A DNA stretch of 47,541 bases from Thiotrichales bacterium. Lineage in GTDB: Bacteria > Pseudomonadota > Gammaproteobacteria > SZUA-229. A model generated the notes under the pieces. It worked only from the letters and a program-made list of their open reading frames with translations, was not told the origin of the DNA and searched no databases. The position numbers were made by a program, and so were the translations under genes. Shown here piece after piece: positions 26,811 through 35,739 of this stretch (position 1 is the stretch's first letter; the number at the start of each line of letters is the position of its first letter). The DNA lies in contig CP070838.1 in the NCBI GenBank assembly GCA_020341835.1, positions 1,675,384 to 1,722,924 on the forward strand. The letters are read 5' to 3'.

Positions 26811-27983
26811 CTAGCGCATGACGCTGGCCGTGGTACTGTCCGAAGCCTCTTCAACCGACAGCTTGTCCAGACCCGACATCAGGTCTTCTTTCTTGGAGCC
26901 CTTGCTCTCGAGCTTGATGCGCAGTCGCAGGTCATTGAGTGAGTCTGCGTTGCGTAACGCATCCTCGTAGGTAATCAGGCCGGACTCGTACAGATCGAAC
27001 AGCGCCTGGTCAAAAGTATGCATGCCCAGCTCATTCGATTTCGCCATCAGTTCCTTGATCTCGTGCACATGGCCCTTGAATATCAGGTCAGACATCAAGG
27101 GGGTATTCAGCATCACCTCGACTGCAGGTACTCGACCCTCACCGTCAGCACGCGGGATCAGGCGCTGCGATACAATGCCTTTCAGGTTCAGCGAGAGGTC
27201 CATCAACAGCTGCGCACGCCGTTCTTCCGGGAAAAAGTTGATAATTCGGTCGAGCGCCTGGTTGGTACTGTTGGCGTGCAGGGTTGACAGGCAAAGGTGG
27301 CCGGTTTCAGCAAATGCGATGGCGTAATCCATGGTTTCACGGTCGCGGATCTCACCAATCAGGATCACGTCGGGTGCCTGGCGCAGCGTATTTTTCAGCG
27401 CCACTTCATATGACTCGGTATCCACACCGATTTCACGCTGGGTCACAATGCAGTTCCTGTGATTATGAATAAATTCGATCGGATCCTCGATCGTGATGAT
27501 ATGACCCTTGCTGTTTTCATTGCGGTAACCCACCATGGCCGCCAGCGACGTCGATTTACCGGAACCGGTCGCACCGACGAAAATGACCAGGCCGCGCGTG
27601 GTCATCGCAACGTCTGTCAGAATCGGCGGCAGTTGAAGATCGGCAAATTCGGGAATATCAGAACGGATCACACGCAACACGACACCAACCGAGCCCCTCT
27701 GGGTAAAGGCATTGACACGGAAACGTGAAACTCCCGGCAGGCTGATGGCAAAGTTGCATTCCTGGCTAGCGTCAAACTCCGCCATCTGGCGATCGTTCAT
27801 GATCGAACGCACCAGGACCTGGGTATGCTGGGGGCTCAGTGACTGATTCGACAACGGCGTCATTTTGCCGTCGACTTTCATCGAAGGCACTGCACCGGCC
27901 GTAATAAACAGGTCAGATCCATCCTTCTGAACCATCATACGCAGGAGATCATGCATGTACCGTATGGCCTTATCGCGATCCAT
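26811..27983 (-). CDS. pilU: Type IV pilus accessory retraction ATPase PilU
   Basis: PilU is the PilT-dependent accessory retraction motor at the cytoplasmic base of the pilus. The 390-residue sequence is close to Pseudomonas PilU: KDGSDLFITAGAVPSMKVDGKM, ECNFAISLPG, FVGATGSGKSTSLAAMVGYRN (Walker A about 137-144), ITIEDPIEFIHNH, TLRQAPDVILIGEIRDRETMD and FAETGHLCLSTLHAN. A strong ribosome-binding site (GAGGTGAGG) precedes ATG 27983. It follows pilT by 88 bases and is immediately followed by a second PilU-like gene. Confidence 0.95.
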   Translation of the reverse strand: MDRDKAIRYMHDLLRMMVQKDGSDLFITAGAVPSMKVDGKMTPLSNQSLSPQHTQVLVRSIMNDRQMAEFDASQECNFAISLPGVSRFRVNAFTQRGSVGVVLRVIRSDIPEFADLQLPPILTDVAMTTRGLVIFVGATGSGKSTSLAAMVGYRNENSKGHIITIEDPIEFIHNHRNCIVTQREIGVDTESYEVALKNTLRQAPDVILIGEIRDRETMDYAIAFAETGHLCLSTLHANSTNQALDRIINFFPEERRAQLLMDLSLNLKGIVSQRLIPRADGEGRVPAVEVMLNTPLMSDLIFKGHVHEIKELMAKSNELGMHTFDQALFDLYESGLITYEDALRNADSLNDLRLRIKLESKGSKKEDLMSGLDKLSVEEASDSTTASVMR

Positions 27984-28071
27984 CTCGCCTCACCTCTTGG
28001 AATTCAGAGCGTTATTTAAGAAAGTATAGCTATTAAGCGCGTAATTTCACTGGAAAACGCAGGATCCGGCC

Positions 28072-29106
28072 TCAAAATGCTTCCTTGTTGGCCGCCTTCT
28101 TCATCGCCTCATCCTTGCTGATCAGCCCCCTGTTGAGCATTTCCTGGAGGTTCTGGTCCAGTGTCTGCATACCGATCGACTGGCCGGTCTGGATCGCGGA
28201 ATACATCTGTGCGATCTTGTTCTCGCGAATCAGGTTACGGATCGCCGGTGTACCCAGCATGATCTCGTGCGCGGCAACACGGCCGCCACCGATTTTCTTC
28301 AGCAGTGTCTGTGAAATGACCGCGCGCAGTGACTCGGACAGCATTGAGCGGACCATTTCTTTTTCCGCTGCCGGGAAAACATCGACGACACGGTCGATGG
28401 TCTTTGCAGCCGAACTCGTGTGCAGCGTACCGAATACGAGGTGACCGGTTTCTGCCGCCGACAGGGCCAGACGAATGGTTTCAAGGTCGCGCATCTCGCC
28501 CACCAGAATCACGTCGGGGTCCTCACGCAGGGCCGAGCGCAGCGCCTCACTGAAGCCAAGGGTATCGCGGTGGACCTCGCGCTGGTTGATCAGGCATTTC
28601 TTGCTCTCGTGCACGAACTCGATCGGATCCTCGATGGTCAGCACGTGACCGTAGTGGTTTTCGTTCACGTAGTTGATCATACCGGCGAGCGTGGTCGATT
28701 TGCCCGAACCGGTAGGGCCGGTTACCAGCACGATGCCGCGCGGGGTGTTTGAAATTTCCTCGAATATCTTCGGTGCTTTCAACTCTTCCAGGGTCAGAAT
28801 CTTCGAGGGAATCGTTCGGAAAACAGCGCCGGCGCCCCGGTTATGATTGAACGCGTTGACACGAAAACGCGCCAGCCCCGGAATTTCGAACGAAAAATCG
28901 GTTTCGAAATACTCTTCATAAGCCTTGCGCTGTTTATCGTTCATGATGTCGTACACCATGCCGTGAACGAGCTCATGATCCATTGGATCCACGTTGATTC
29001 GACGCACGTCACCGTCAACACGGATCATGGGTGGCAAGCCAGCCGACAAGTGCAGGTCGGAAGCGCCATTCTTGACGCTGAAGGCCAGCAACTGCGCAAT
29101 ATCCAT
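28072..29106 (-). CDS. pilT: Type IV pilus retraction ATPase PilT
   Basis: PilT is the main pilus retraction motor, required for twitching. The 344-residue sequence is typical: ASDLHLSAGLPPMIRVDGD, Walker A GPTGSGKST (about 130-138), TIEDPIEFVHESKKCLINQREV, DVILVGEMRDLETI, AAETGHLVFGTLHTSSAAKTIDR, and the retraction-specific GTPAIRNLIREN near the C-terminus. A purine-rich GGGGGG ribosome-binding site lies just before ATG 29106. It is the first gene of a three-gene minus-strand ATPase operon, divergent from proC. Confidence 0.98.
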   Translation of the reverse strand: MDIAQLLAFSVKNGASDLHLSAGLPPMIRVDGDVRRINVDPMDHELVHGMVYDIMNDKQRKAYEEYFETDFSFEIPGLARFRVNAFNHNRGAGAVFRTIPSKILTLEELKAPKIFEEISNTPRGIVLVTGPTGSGKSTTLAGMINYVNENHYGHVLTIEDPIEFVHESKKCLINQREVHRDTLGFSEALRSALREDPDVILVGEMRDLETIRLALSAAETGHLVFGTLHTSSAAKTIDRVVDVFPAAEKEMVRSMLSESLRAVISQTLLKKIGGGRVAAHEIMLGTPAIRNLIRENKIAQMYSAIQTGQSIGMQTLDQNLQEMLNRGLISKDEAMKKAANKEAF

Positions 29107-29286
29107 ATATCCCCCCCTGAAGATTTAAATATCTGGATAAGTATTAGGTTATAGCTCATGTTATAGACCATGTAACAGCAGACGTCACAACCTGCGGCAA
29201 ACATTCGTACACACGATACACAGGGCTTGGATTAACACAGCTATGTTAGACTGCGGCCATTCTGATCCATCGACACAAACACAAGA

Positions 29287-30111
29287 ATGACTACACGTAT
29301 TGCATTTATCGGCGGTGGCAACATGGCGACCAGTCTCGCCGGAGGCCTGATCGCCGGTGGTATCGAGCCGGCCGCGATCACGATTGCCGAACCTGACAGC
29401 GATAAACGTTCGGCTTTGTCACGGCAGTTCAGTGTGAATACAACAGCGGACAACCTTGAAACCCTGCAGCACGATGTCGTTGTACTGTCCGTAAAACCCC
29501 AGTTGATGCAGACGGTCTGTAAACAGCTGGCGGATTCCGCAACCAACACCAATCCGCTGTACGTTTCGATTGCTGCCGGGATTCGAACCGTTGATATCAG
29601 CCGCTGGTTGCAGCGCGATGCCGCCATTGTCCGCTGCATGCCCAACACGCCGGCCCTGATCCAGTGTGGTGCGACAGCACTGTATGCGAATCCCCACGTC
29701 GATGCCGCACAAAAACAGCTGGCCGACGACATCCTGCGCGCTGCCGGCATCACCACCTGGGTGACGGATGAGGGTCTGCTGGATGTCGTCACCGCGCTGT
29801 CAGGCAGCGGCCCGGCGTATTTTTTCCTGCTGATGGAAGCGATGCAGAAAACAGCGGTCAACCTCGGGCTCGACAGCGACACTGCCAGCACATTGACGCT
29901 GCAGACAGCGCTGGGTGCGGCCCGAATGGCTAACGAGAGCGGCGTCAACGCTGGAGAGCTGCGTGCACGCGTGACTTCGAAAGGCGGAACCACGGCCGCG
30001 GCCATCGCCAGCTTCGAACACGATGATTTTCACGATAGTGTCCGCAAAGCGCTGCACGCAGCCTATAATCGTTCACGTGAACTGGCAGATGAACTGGGCA
30101 AGGACAACTGA
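29287..30111 (+). CDS. proC: Pyrroline-5-carboxylate reductase
   Basis: ProC performs the last step of proline synthesis, reducing pyrroline-5-carboxylate with NAD(P)H. The 274-residue protein has the Rossmann motif AFIGGGNMATSLAGGLIAGG at the N-terminus, VVLSVKPQ, RCMPNTPALIQCGATALYAN and the ProC signature ALSGSGPAYFFLLMEAM ... RVTSKGGTTAAAI. It is divergent from pilT across 180 bases and followed by yggT after 2 bases. In many relatives the PLP-binding protein gene yggS lies between pilT and proC; it is absent here. Confidence 0.97.
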   Translation: MTTRIAFIGGGNMATSLAGGLIAGGIEPAAITIAEPDSDKRSALSRQFSVNTTADNLETLQHDVVVLSVKPQLMQTVCKQLADSATNTNPLYVSIAAGIRTVDISRWLQRDAAIVRCMPNTPALIQCGATALYANPHVDAAQKQLADDILRAAGITTWVTDEGLLDVVTALSGSGPAYFFLLMEAMQKTAVNLGLDSDTASTLTLQTALGAARMANESGVNAGELRARVTSKGGTTAAAIASFEHDDFHDSVRKALHAAYNRSRELADELGKDN

Positions 30112-30113
30112 CT

Positions 30114-30665
30114 ATGCGATCGGATAATCCACTGATATTTCTTGTTGAAACACTGTTCGACCTGTACATCATCGTGTTGATGTTGCGCTATATTCTGCAG
30201 CAGGTGCGCGCCGATTTTTATAATCCGATATCACAATTCATCGTCAAGGCAACTTCACCGGTTCTGATGCCGGCCAGGAAAATCATACCGGGTATTGGTG
30301 GCGTCGACCTGGCAACAATTGTCGTCATCATCGCATTCATCGCGATCAAGATTTTCATCGTCGCGATGATCTCCGGATATTCACCGACGCTACTCGCGGT
30401 GCTGCTTACCGGCATCCGGGACTTCATCACCCTGGCGCTGAATATCTTCATTTTTGCGATCATCATTCAGGCAATACTGAGCTGGATCAACCCGGACCCG
30501 TACAACCCGGTCTCGGGTGTACTGTTCAGCATTACCCGGCCTGTACTGGATCCGTTTCGCCGTGTGATAAAGCCGGTCGGCGGTCTGGACCTCTCCCCCC
30601 TGATCGCCCTGATCGCCCTGATGTTCATCGAGCGCCTGGTGGTGTACCTGTTCAATATGCTTTAA
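30114..30665 (+). CDS. yggT: YggT family integral membrane protein
   Basis: A 183-residue membrane protein with two YGGT modules. Each has a membrane helix followed by a conserved NP-containing loop and a Pro-rich segment: DFYNPISQFIVKATSPVLMPARKIIPG and PYNPVSGVLFSITRPVLDPFRRVIKP. About four membrane helices are visible. The family is linked to proC in many bacteria and in some species to osmotic tolerance or cell division, but its mechanism is unclear. It begins 2 bases after proC, so it is co-transcribed. A 480-base gap follows. Confidence 0.93.
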   Translation: MRSDNPLIFLVETLFDLYIIVLMLRYILQQVRADFYNPISQFIVKATSPVLMPARKIIPGIGGVDLATIVVIIAFIAIKIFIVAMISGYSPTLLAVLLTGIRDFITLALNIFIFAIIIQAILSWINPDPYNPVSGVLFSITRPVLDPFRRVIKPVGGLDLSPLIALIALMFIERLVVYLFNML

Positions 30666-30671
30666 AGCTAA

Positions 30672-30859
30672 AGGGCGCAACGGATGTTCATGTTTGTGTG
30701 GTAGGAGCGGCTTTAGCCGCGAATAACGCCAATGACGTGACTTTTGTATCAATATTCGATAACCGCAGGCCTGCCTTCACAAAACGGGGTGCAATGTTCC
30801 TTGTCAGAATTCGCGGCTAAAGCCGTTCCTACACAAACCCAAGAAAACCGTTGCGCCCT
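30672..30859. repeat. REPIN/MITE-like element with about 50-bp inverted arms
   Basis: The left arm (30672-30724) and right arm (30809-30859) are imperfect reverse complements over about 50 bases. Each contains the compact palindrome GCGGCTTTAGCCGC (or its inverse) preceded by GTAGGAGC, a word typical of REP sequences in Gammaproteobacteria. The outer ends AGGGCGCAACGG and CCGTTGCGCCCT are exact. The central 84 bases have no gene. Two REPs in opposite orientation form a REPIN, which RAYT transposases move in trans; no such transposase lies in the window. Confidence 0.7.
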
Positions 30860-31145
30860 CTGCGTTAAAGAAAATGTTTTCGACTTCTGTAGAGGGGAGC
30901 CTGGCTCAAAACTGGTTCGATACGCGCGATATCCTGGAACGAACTGCAGTTGTTCACACTCATAGCAAGAGCACCCGGCTGATACCTCTGTTTCCATACC
31001 TGTCTGGCGTGATCGCGATCTGTCGATTCTGTCGAAATGGTGTGTAAATCTGCGGCTAAGCACCAGAAATTATTAATAATTTATTAATGTAATCACTCAA
31101 CAGGGCTGTTATTATCCTTGTGTTAAAGTTTGATTACACCCCGGG
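30860..31145. other. Non-coding upstream region of the T2SS cluster
   Basis: No gene is supported here. The last 80 bases contain an AT-rich tract (about 31068-31092, with AAATTATTAATAATTTATTAATG) that could serve as an UP element. TTATTATCC and TTGTGTTAAAG follow before gspC, but no -35/-10 pair with good spacing stands out, so the gspC promoter is not assigned. The stretch 30900-31060 shows nothing recognisable. Confidence 0.4.
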
Positions 31146-32027
31146 ATGACAAACCAGCTCACAGCGCTTTTCGCCAATACGGCCTTTCTGCAACAGCTTA
31201 ACCAGCGGCTACCGGCAATCATCAGCCTGCTGCTGGTTATCGCCTGTGCGCACGCGCTGGCGAGAATCACCTGGATGTTCCTGCCCGAAGCAGAAATCGC
31301 CGTACAGCAGCGCACCAGCACCAGGGCACCGGTTGTGAACCGGGTCGATCCGAACCAGGCGATCCGTCAGGTGGCCAATGCCCACCTGTTCGGCGAAATG
31401 GAAGCCGCGGCGCTGCCCAGGCAGGCCAAGGCCCCCAAAACCCGGCTGAACCTGGTGCTGCGCGGCGTGATCGCGGCAGACCCGATGTCGATGTCACATG
31501 CCATCATCGCACAGGGGAAAAACGGCAAGGAAGAAGTCTACGCGGTGGGTGACAAAATGCCCGGTGGCATCATTATCGAAGAAGTCCACCCGGATCACGT
31601 CGTGCTCAACCGCGGCGGCCGCCTGGAAAGCCTGCAGCTGGTAAAAGATGAAGACGTCGGAAAAATTTCGTCGCGGCAACCGAGAGGCGCACATCTGCCG
31701 GCGGGCTCGCCAGGTGAACAACTGGCCAGCATTCGCCAGGAGATAATGCAAAACCCGACGTCATTCGGTAACTACGCCCTGCCCGTGGTGGTGAAAAGAA
31801 ACGGCAAGCAGCTGGGCTACCGTCTGCAACCACAGCAGAAAGGGACCGAGTTAATGCAGCAGGTGGGGCTGCAGGCCAACGATGTGATTACCGAGATCAA
31901 CGGCATCAAGCTGGATAACCCTCAGAACGGAATCGGTGCCCTGCGCCAGCTCAGTACCGCCAACAGCGTCTCGATTACGGTGATGAGAAATGGCACTGAA
32001 GTCCCGCTCAACATTCAGCTACAATAG
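31146..32027 (+). CDS. gspC: Type II secretion inner-membrane protein GspC
   Basis: GspC links the inner-membrane platform to the secretin and contributes to substrate recognition. The 293-residue protein has a short cytoplasmic N-terminus, one membrane helix (about residues 24-46), a homology region with HLFG (NAHLFGEM) and LNLVLRGVIAADPMSMSHAII, and a C-terminal PDZ domain (GYRLQPQQKGTELMQQVGLQANDVITEINGIKLDN). It opens the gsp cluster, and gspD follows after 27 bases. Confidence 0.95.
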   Translation: MTNQLTALFANTAFLQQLNQRLPAIISLLLVIACAHALARITWMFLPEAEIAVQQRTSTRAPVVNRVDPNQAIRQVANAHLFGEMEAAALPRQAKAPKTRLNLVLRGVIAADPMSMSHAIIAQGKNGKEEVYAVGDKMPGGIIIEEVHPDHVVLNRGGRLESLQLVKDEDVGKISSRQPRGAHLPAGSPGEQLASIRQEIMQNPTSFGNYALPVVVKRNGKQLGYRLQPQQKGTELMQQVGLQANDVITEINGIKLDNPQNGIGALRQLSTANSVSITVMRNGTEVPLNIQLQ

Positions 32028-32054
32028 AAACTAATAAATACGACGGAACCGATT

Positions 32055-34136
32055 TTGAACACTCAAGCCAACCGCAGCGGCCCCAGACAGCTCTTCTACA
32101 GCCTTTTGCTGGCCCTGTTGCTGTGTCCACCGGTGCTCGCTGATGAAATCACGCTGAACCTGAAAGACGCCGACATTCGTGCGCTGATCAGTACGGTTTC
32201 GAAATTCACCGGCAAGAACTTCATCATCGATCCCCGGGTCAAGGCCAAGATCACCGTGGTGTCGTCCGAGACGCTGACACCGGAAGAGGTCTACGAAGTC
32301 TTCCTCTCGATCCTGCAGGTCCACGGCTACGCGGCCGTACCGACCGGCAGCGTGGTCAAGATCGTACCCGAGGTCAACGCCAAGCAGGGACCGCTGCCGC
32401 TGGGCATGACTTCGGCCGAACCCGGTGACGAACTCATCACCAAGATCATCAGCCTCGACCACGTGCCAGCCGCCCAGCTGGTGCCGATTTTGAGGCCGCT
32501 GGTACCCCAGCAGGGTCACCTGGCGGCCTACAATCCGACCAACACGCTGATCATTACCGATCACGCCGGCAATATTCAACGCCTGATGCGCATCATCGCC
32601 GGTGTCGACCGGGCCGAGAGCGATGAACTCGAAGTCATTCCGCTACAACACGCATCGGCGCCCGAGCTGGTACGCATCGTCAACTCGCTGTACCCGCAAA
32701 CCGGCAAGGACCAGGCCAACAAGATCAACCTCGCCGCCGACGAACGCACCAACAGTATCCTGATGAGTGGCGAGCGCGCGATCCGGCTCAAGATCCGCAC
32801 CACGATCATGCAGCTGGATACACCGCTGGATGACGGCGGCGGCAATACCCACGTGATCTATCTGCGCTATGCCAAGGCAGAAAACATGGTGAATATCCTC
32901 ACCGGGCTGCAGGATCAGAAGAAAAAAACGGTACCCGGCAAGCGCCCGGCTGCAGCGAAAACGCCCGCGGCTGCGCGTAACGTTGCCGGTGCCAGTTTCA
33001 TCAGCGATACCGCAATCATTCAGGCTGACGAGGAAACCAATGCGCTGATCATCACCGCCGATCCGAATACCCTGCTGACGCTGAAATCCGTGATTCGCCA
33101 GCTCGACATTCGCCGCGCCCAGGTGCACATCGAAGCCATCATCGCCGAAATCTCCACTAACCGGGACAAGGAAATCGGTGTCGGTGCCGTGGTCGATGGC
33201 ACCGAAAGCAGCGAGAGTACTTTCCCGGTCGGTATCAGCAACCTGGTCGGGCTGGGTGAGCTGATCGCCGCCGCCGCTGGCAGCGAAGAAGCCGCGCTCG
33301 GTGTGCTGCAGAACCTCGGCTCCGGCCTGACCCTCGGCGTTGGCGCTGAAACCAGCGCGGGTGTCCGCTACGGCCTGATACTGCGAGCGCTGCAGACCGA
33401 TTCTGCAGCCAATATCCTGTCGACACCGAGTATCGTTACGCTGGACAACGAGGAAGCGGAAATCATCGTCGCCCAGAACCTGCCCTTCATCACCGGCCAG
33501 TTCACCGGCACCGGCAGTCTCGATCCTTCCAACCCGTTCCAGACCATCGAGCGCCAGGATGTCGGCCTGACACTCAAGGTGACACCCCAGATCAACGAGG
33601 GTGACACGATCAAACTCGACCTCGAGCAGGAAGTCTCGGACGTCGTTACCATCACCGAAAACAGCGGCCCGGTCACGCGCAAACGCTCGATCAAGACCAG
33701 CGTGCTGGTCGATGACGGTGGCATCCTTGTGCTCGGCGGCCTGATCGAGGAAGTCGTCGATGACACCAAGAGCAAGGTACCGCTGCTCGGTGATATACCG
33801 GTGATCAAACACCTGTTCACCTCCCGCGCCAGCACCAAGCGCAAACAGAACCTGATGGTATTCCTCAAGCCCAGCATTCTGCGCGACTTCACCGATGCGG
33901 CCTATGTCACCAATGAAAAGTACAACTACCTGCGGGCCGAGCAGATGCGCGACGAAGAAGAGGATTTCGGCCTGATCAAGGGTGGTGCGCCCGTGCTGCC
34001 CCCGCTGGAACCGGAGAACCTGGACAAGGCCCAGGCCAAGGCGGAAGCTGACAGCGCCGACACCGAAAATGAACCTGCAAAGTCCAGTCAACCGGCTGAA
34101 GACGAAGAGGACTGGGATGACGAAGACTTCATCTGA
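32055..34136 (+). CDS. gspD: Type II secretion secretin GspD
   Basis: GspD forms the outer-membrane secretin channel. The 693-residue precursor has a signal peptide (LFYSLLLALLLCPPVLA, cleaved before DEITLNL), then N0 (LKDADIRALISTVSKFTGKNFIIDP), N1-N3 repeats, and the C-terminal secretin domain with VGLTLKVTPQINEGDTIKLDLEQEVS and LVLGGLIEE. The C-terminus is strongly acidic (DEEDWDDEDFI). The start codon is TTG at 32055, chosen because it leads directly into the signal peptide. Its last 20 bases overlap gspE. Confidence 0.97.
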   Translation: MNTQANRSGPRQLFYSLLLALLLCPPVLADEITLNLKDADIRALISTVSKFTGKNFIIDPRVKAKITVVSSETLTPEEVYEVFLSILQVHGYAAVPTGSVVKIVPEVNAKQGPLPLGMTSAEPGDELITKIISLDHVPAAQLVPILRPLVPQQGHLAAYNPTNTLIITDHAGNIQRLMRIIAGVDRAESDELEVIPLQHASAPELVRIVNSLYPQTGKDQANKINLAADERTNSILMSGERAIRLKIRTTIMQLDTPLDDGGGNTHVIYLRYAKAENMVNILTGLQDQKKKTVPGKRPAAAKTPAAARNVAGASFISDTAIIQADEETNALIITADPNTLLTLKSVIRQLDIRRAQVHIEAIIAEISTNRDKEIGVGAVVDGTESSESTFPVGISNLVGLGELIAAAAGSEEAALGVLQNLGSGLTLGVGAETSAGVRYGLILRALQTDSAANILSTPSIVTLDNEEAEIIVAQNLPFITGQFTGTGSLDPSNPFQTIERQDVGLTLKVTPQINEGDTIKLDLEQEVSDVVTITENSGPVTRKRSIKTSVLVDDGGILVLGGLIEEVVDDTKSKVPLLGDIPVIKHLFTSRASTKRKQNLMVFLKPSILRDFTDAAYVTNEKYNYLRAEQMRDEEEDFGLIKGGAPVLPPLEPENLDKAQAKAEADSADTENEPAKSSQPAEDEEDWDDEDFI

Positions 34137-35646
34137 GGCCGCGGAACATCAGGTCGATGAAGCCCATCTGCAGGAACTGACCCCGCAAACACTGCCCTAC
34201 GCCTTCGCCAAACGACACGGTGTGCTGATCGGACAGATCGAAGACGACCAGGTGCAACTGCTTCATCGCGCTGACTTCAGCCCGGACATCCTTGCCGAAA
34301 TCAGCCGCGTCACCCGGCGCAAACTGTCACTGAGCCCGGCCTCGGACGAGCAGTTCGACGCCCTGCTGGCACAGACCTACGAGCGTGGCAGCGACCAGGC
34401 CATTGCGATGATGGAAGGCGTCGGTGAAGAACTCGACCTCGACCAGCTGGCGGAGACACTGGAACCGGAAGACCTGCTGGAGGCCGAAGATGATGCTCCG
34501 ATCATCCGCCTGATCAACGCGATGCTGACCGAGGCGATCAAGATCAACGCATCGGATATTCATATCGAGCCGTTTGAAAGCCGCATGCGTGTGCGCTTTC
34601 GTGTCGATGGCATGCTGCGCGAGATCCTGCAGCCGCCCGGTAATATCGCACCGCTGGTGATTTCCCGCATCAAGGTGATGGCGAAACTCGATATCGCCGA
34701 AAAACGCCTGCCGCAGGACGGCCGCATCTCACTGCGTGTCGCCGGTCGCGCTGTCGATGTGCGCGTTTCCACCCTGCCCTCCGGCTATGGCGAGCGCGTG
34801 GTCATGCGTTTGCTCGACAAGCAGGCCGGTCGGCTTACCCTCGATAAACTCGGTATGGCGAAGGATGTGCAGGCAAAATTCAACACGCTGCTGCACAAAC
34901 CCGACGGCATCATCCTCGTCACCGGCCCTACCGGTTCCGGTAAGACCACGACACTGTATGCCGGCCTGGCCCGCCTCAACGTCAAGTCGCGCAATATCCT
35001 GACGGTCGAAGACCCGATCGAGTATTACATCGACGGTATCGGCCAGACACAGGTCAATGCCAAGGTCGGTATGAGCTTTGCACGCGGCCTGAGATCCATT
35101 CTGCGTCAGGACCCGGACGTGGTCATGATCGGCGAAATCCGAGACCTGGAAACCGCGACGATCGCGGTCCAGGCCAGTTTGACCGGCCACCTGGTGCTGT
35201 CGACATTGCACACCAACAGCGCCATCGGTGCGATCACGCGTCTGCGTGATATGGGTGTCGAGCCCTTCCTGCTGGCGTCCAGCCTGATCGGCGTGATGGC
35301 ACAGCGACTGGTGCGCAAGCTCTGTCCCGCCTGCAAAAAACCGCACACGGCGACCGAAAGCGAACGTGAATGGCTGGGCCTGCCAGAGGGCGAAAGCCCA
35401 ACGATCTATTCGGCTTCCAGCTGCGGCCAGTGCAACCACCTGGGCTATGCCGGGCGCACCGGTGTCTACGAATTCGTCGCCGTTGATGACCGCCTGCAGG
35501 ACATGATCCACGACGGTGAAGGCGAACACGCGATGGAAACCTACGCCCGTACACTGTCACCGACACTTCGCCAGGACGGCCGCCGCCTGATCCTGGAAGG
35601 CGTGACCTCGCTGGAGGAAGTGCTGCGCGTGAGCCGGGAAGACTGA
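34117..35646 (+). CDS. gspE: Type II secretion ATPase GspE
   Basis: GspE is the cytoplasmic hexameric ATPase that drives the pseudopilus. The 509-residue protein has an N-terminal GspL-binding domain, Walker A GPTGSGKTTTLYAGL (about 269-276), the Asp box VEDPIEYYIDG, Walker B DVVMIGEIRD, the His box GHLVLSTLHTN, and the tetra-Cys zinc site CPAC...CGQC (from about residue 403). ATG 34117, overlapping the gspD end by 20 bases, gives the family length; the frame is open further upstream within gspD but that extension is rejected. A palindromic repeat separates it from gspF. Confidence 0.97.
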   Translation: MTKTSSEAAEHQVDEAHLQELTPQTLPYAFAKRHGVLIGQIEDDQVQLLHRADFSPDILAEISRVTRRKLSLSPASDEQFDALLAQTYERGSDQAIAMMEGVGEELDLDQLAETLEPEDLLEAEDDAPIIRLINAMLTEAIKINASDIHIEPFESRMRVRFRVDGMLREILQPPGNIAPLVISRIKVMAKLDIAEKRLPQDGRISLRVAGRAVDVRVSTLPSGYGERVVMRLLDKQAGRLTLDKLGMAKDVQAKFNTLLHKPDGIILVTGPTGSGKTTTLYAGLARLNVKSRNILTVEDPIEYYIDGIGQTQVNAKVGMSFARGLRSILRQDPDVVMIGEIRDLETATIAVQASLTGHLVLSTLHTNSAIGAITRLRDMGVEPFLLASSLIGVMAQRLVRKLCPACKKPHTATESEREWLGLPEGESPTIYSASSCGQCNHLGYAGRTGVYEFVAVDDRLQDMIHDGEGEHAMETYARTLSPTLRQDGRRLILEGVTSLEEVLRVSRED

Positions 35647-35651
35647 AAAAA

Positions 35652-35731
35652 CAATGAATAATGAAAAACGAATAACTAATAATGGTTTTATCTGTGCTCG
35701 TTGTTCATTTTTCATTATTCATTATTCATTG
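35652..35731. repeat. AT-rich palindromic repeat between gspE and gspF
   Basis: CAATGAATAATGAA (35652-35665) pairs perfectly with TTCATTATTCATTG (35718-35731). A second register pairs the adjacent GAAAAACGAATAAC region with GTTGTTCATTTTTC. The right arm carries an additional ATTATTC unit, as if the repeat had expanded. Similar low-complexity hairpins occur in environmental genomes. It lies inside the gsp operon 9 bases before the gspF start and could weaken read-through or protect mRNA ends. Confidence 0.65.
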
Positions 35732-35739
35732 ATTTAACA

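Noticed and set aside
32643..34091. 482-codon open frame antisense to gspD
   Set aside because: It is a shadow of the well-supported secretin gene on the other strand, made open by codon bias, and shows no recognisable domain.
33982..34116. Upstream extension of gspE into gspD
   Set aside because: The additional residues are a low-complexity reading of the gspD acidic tail, and ATG 34117 gives the normal GspE length.
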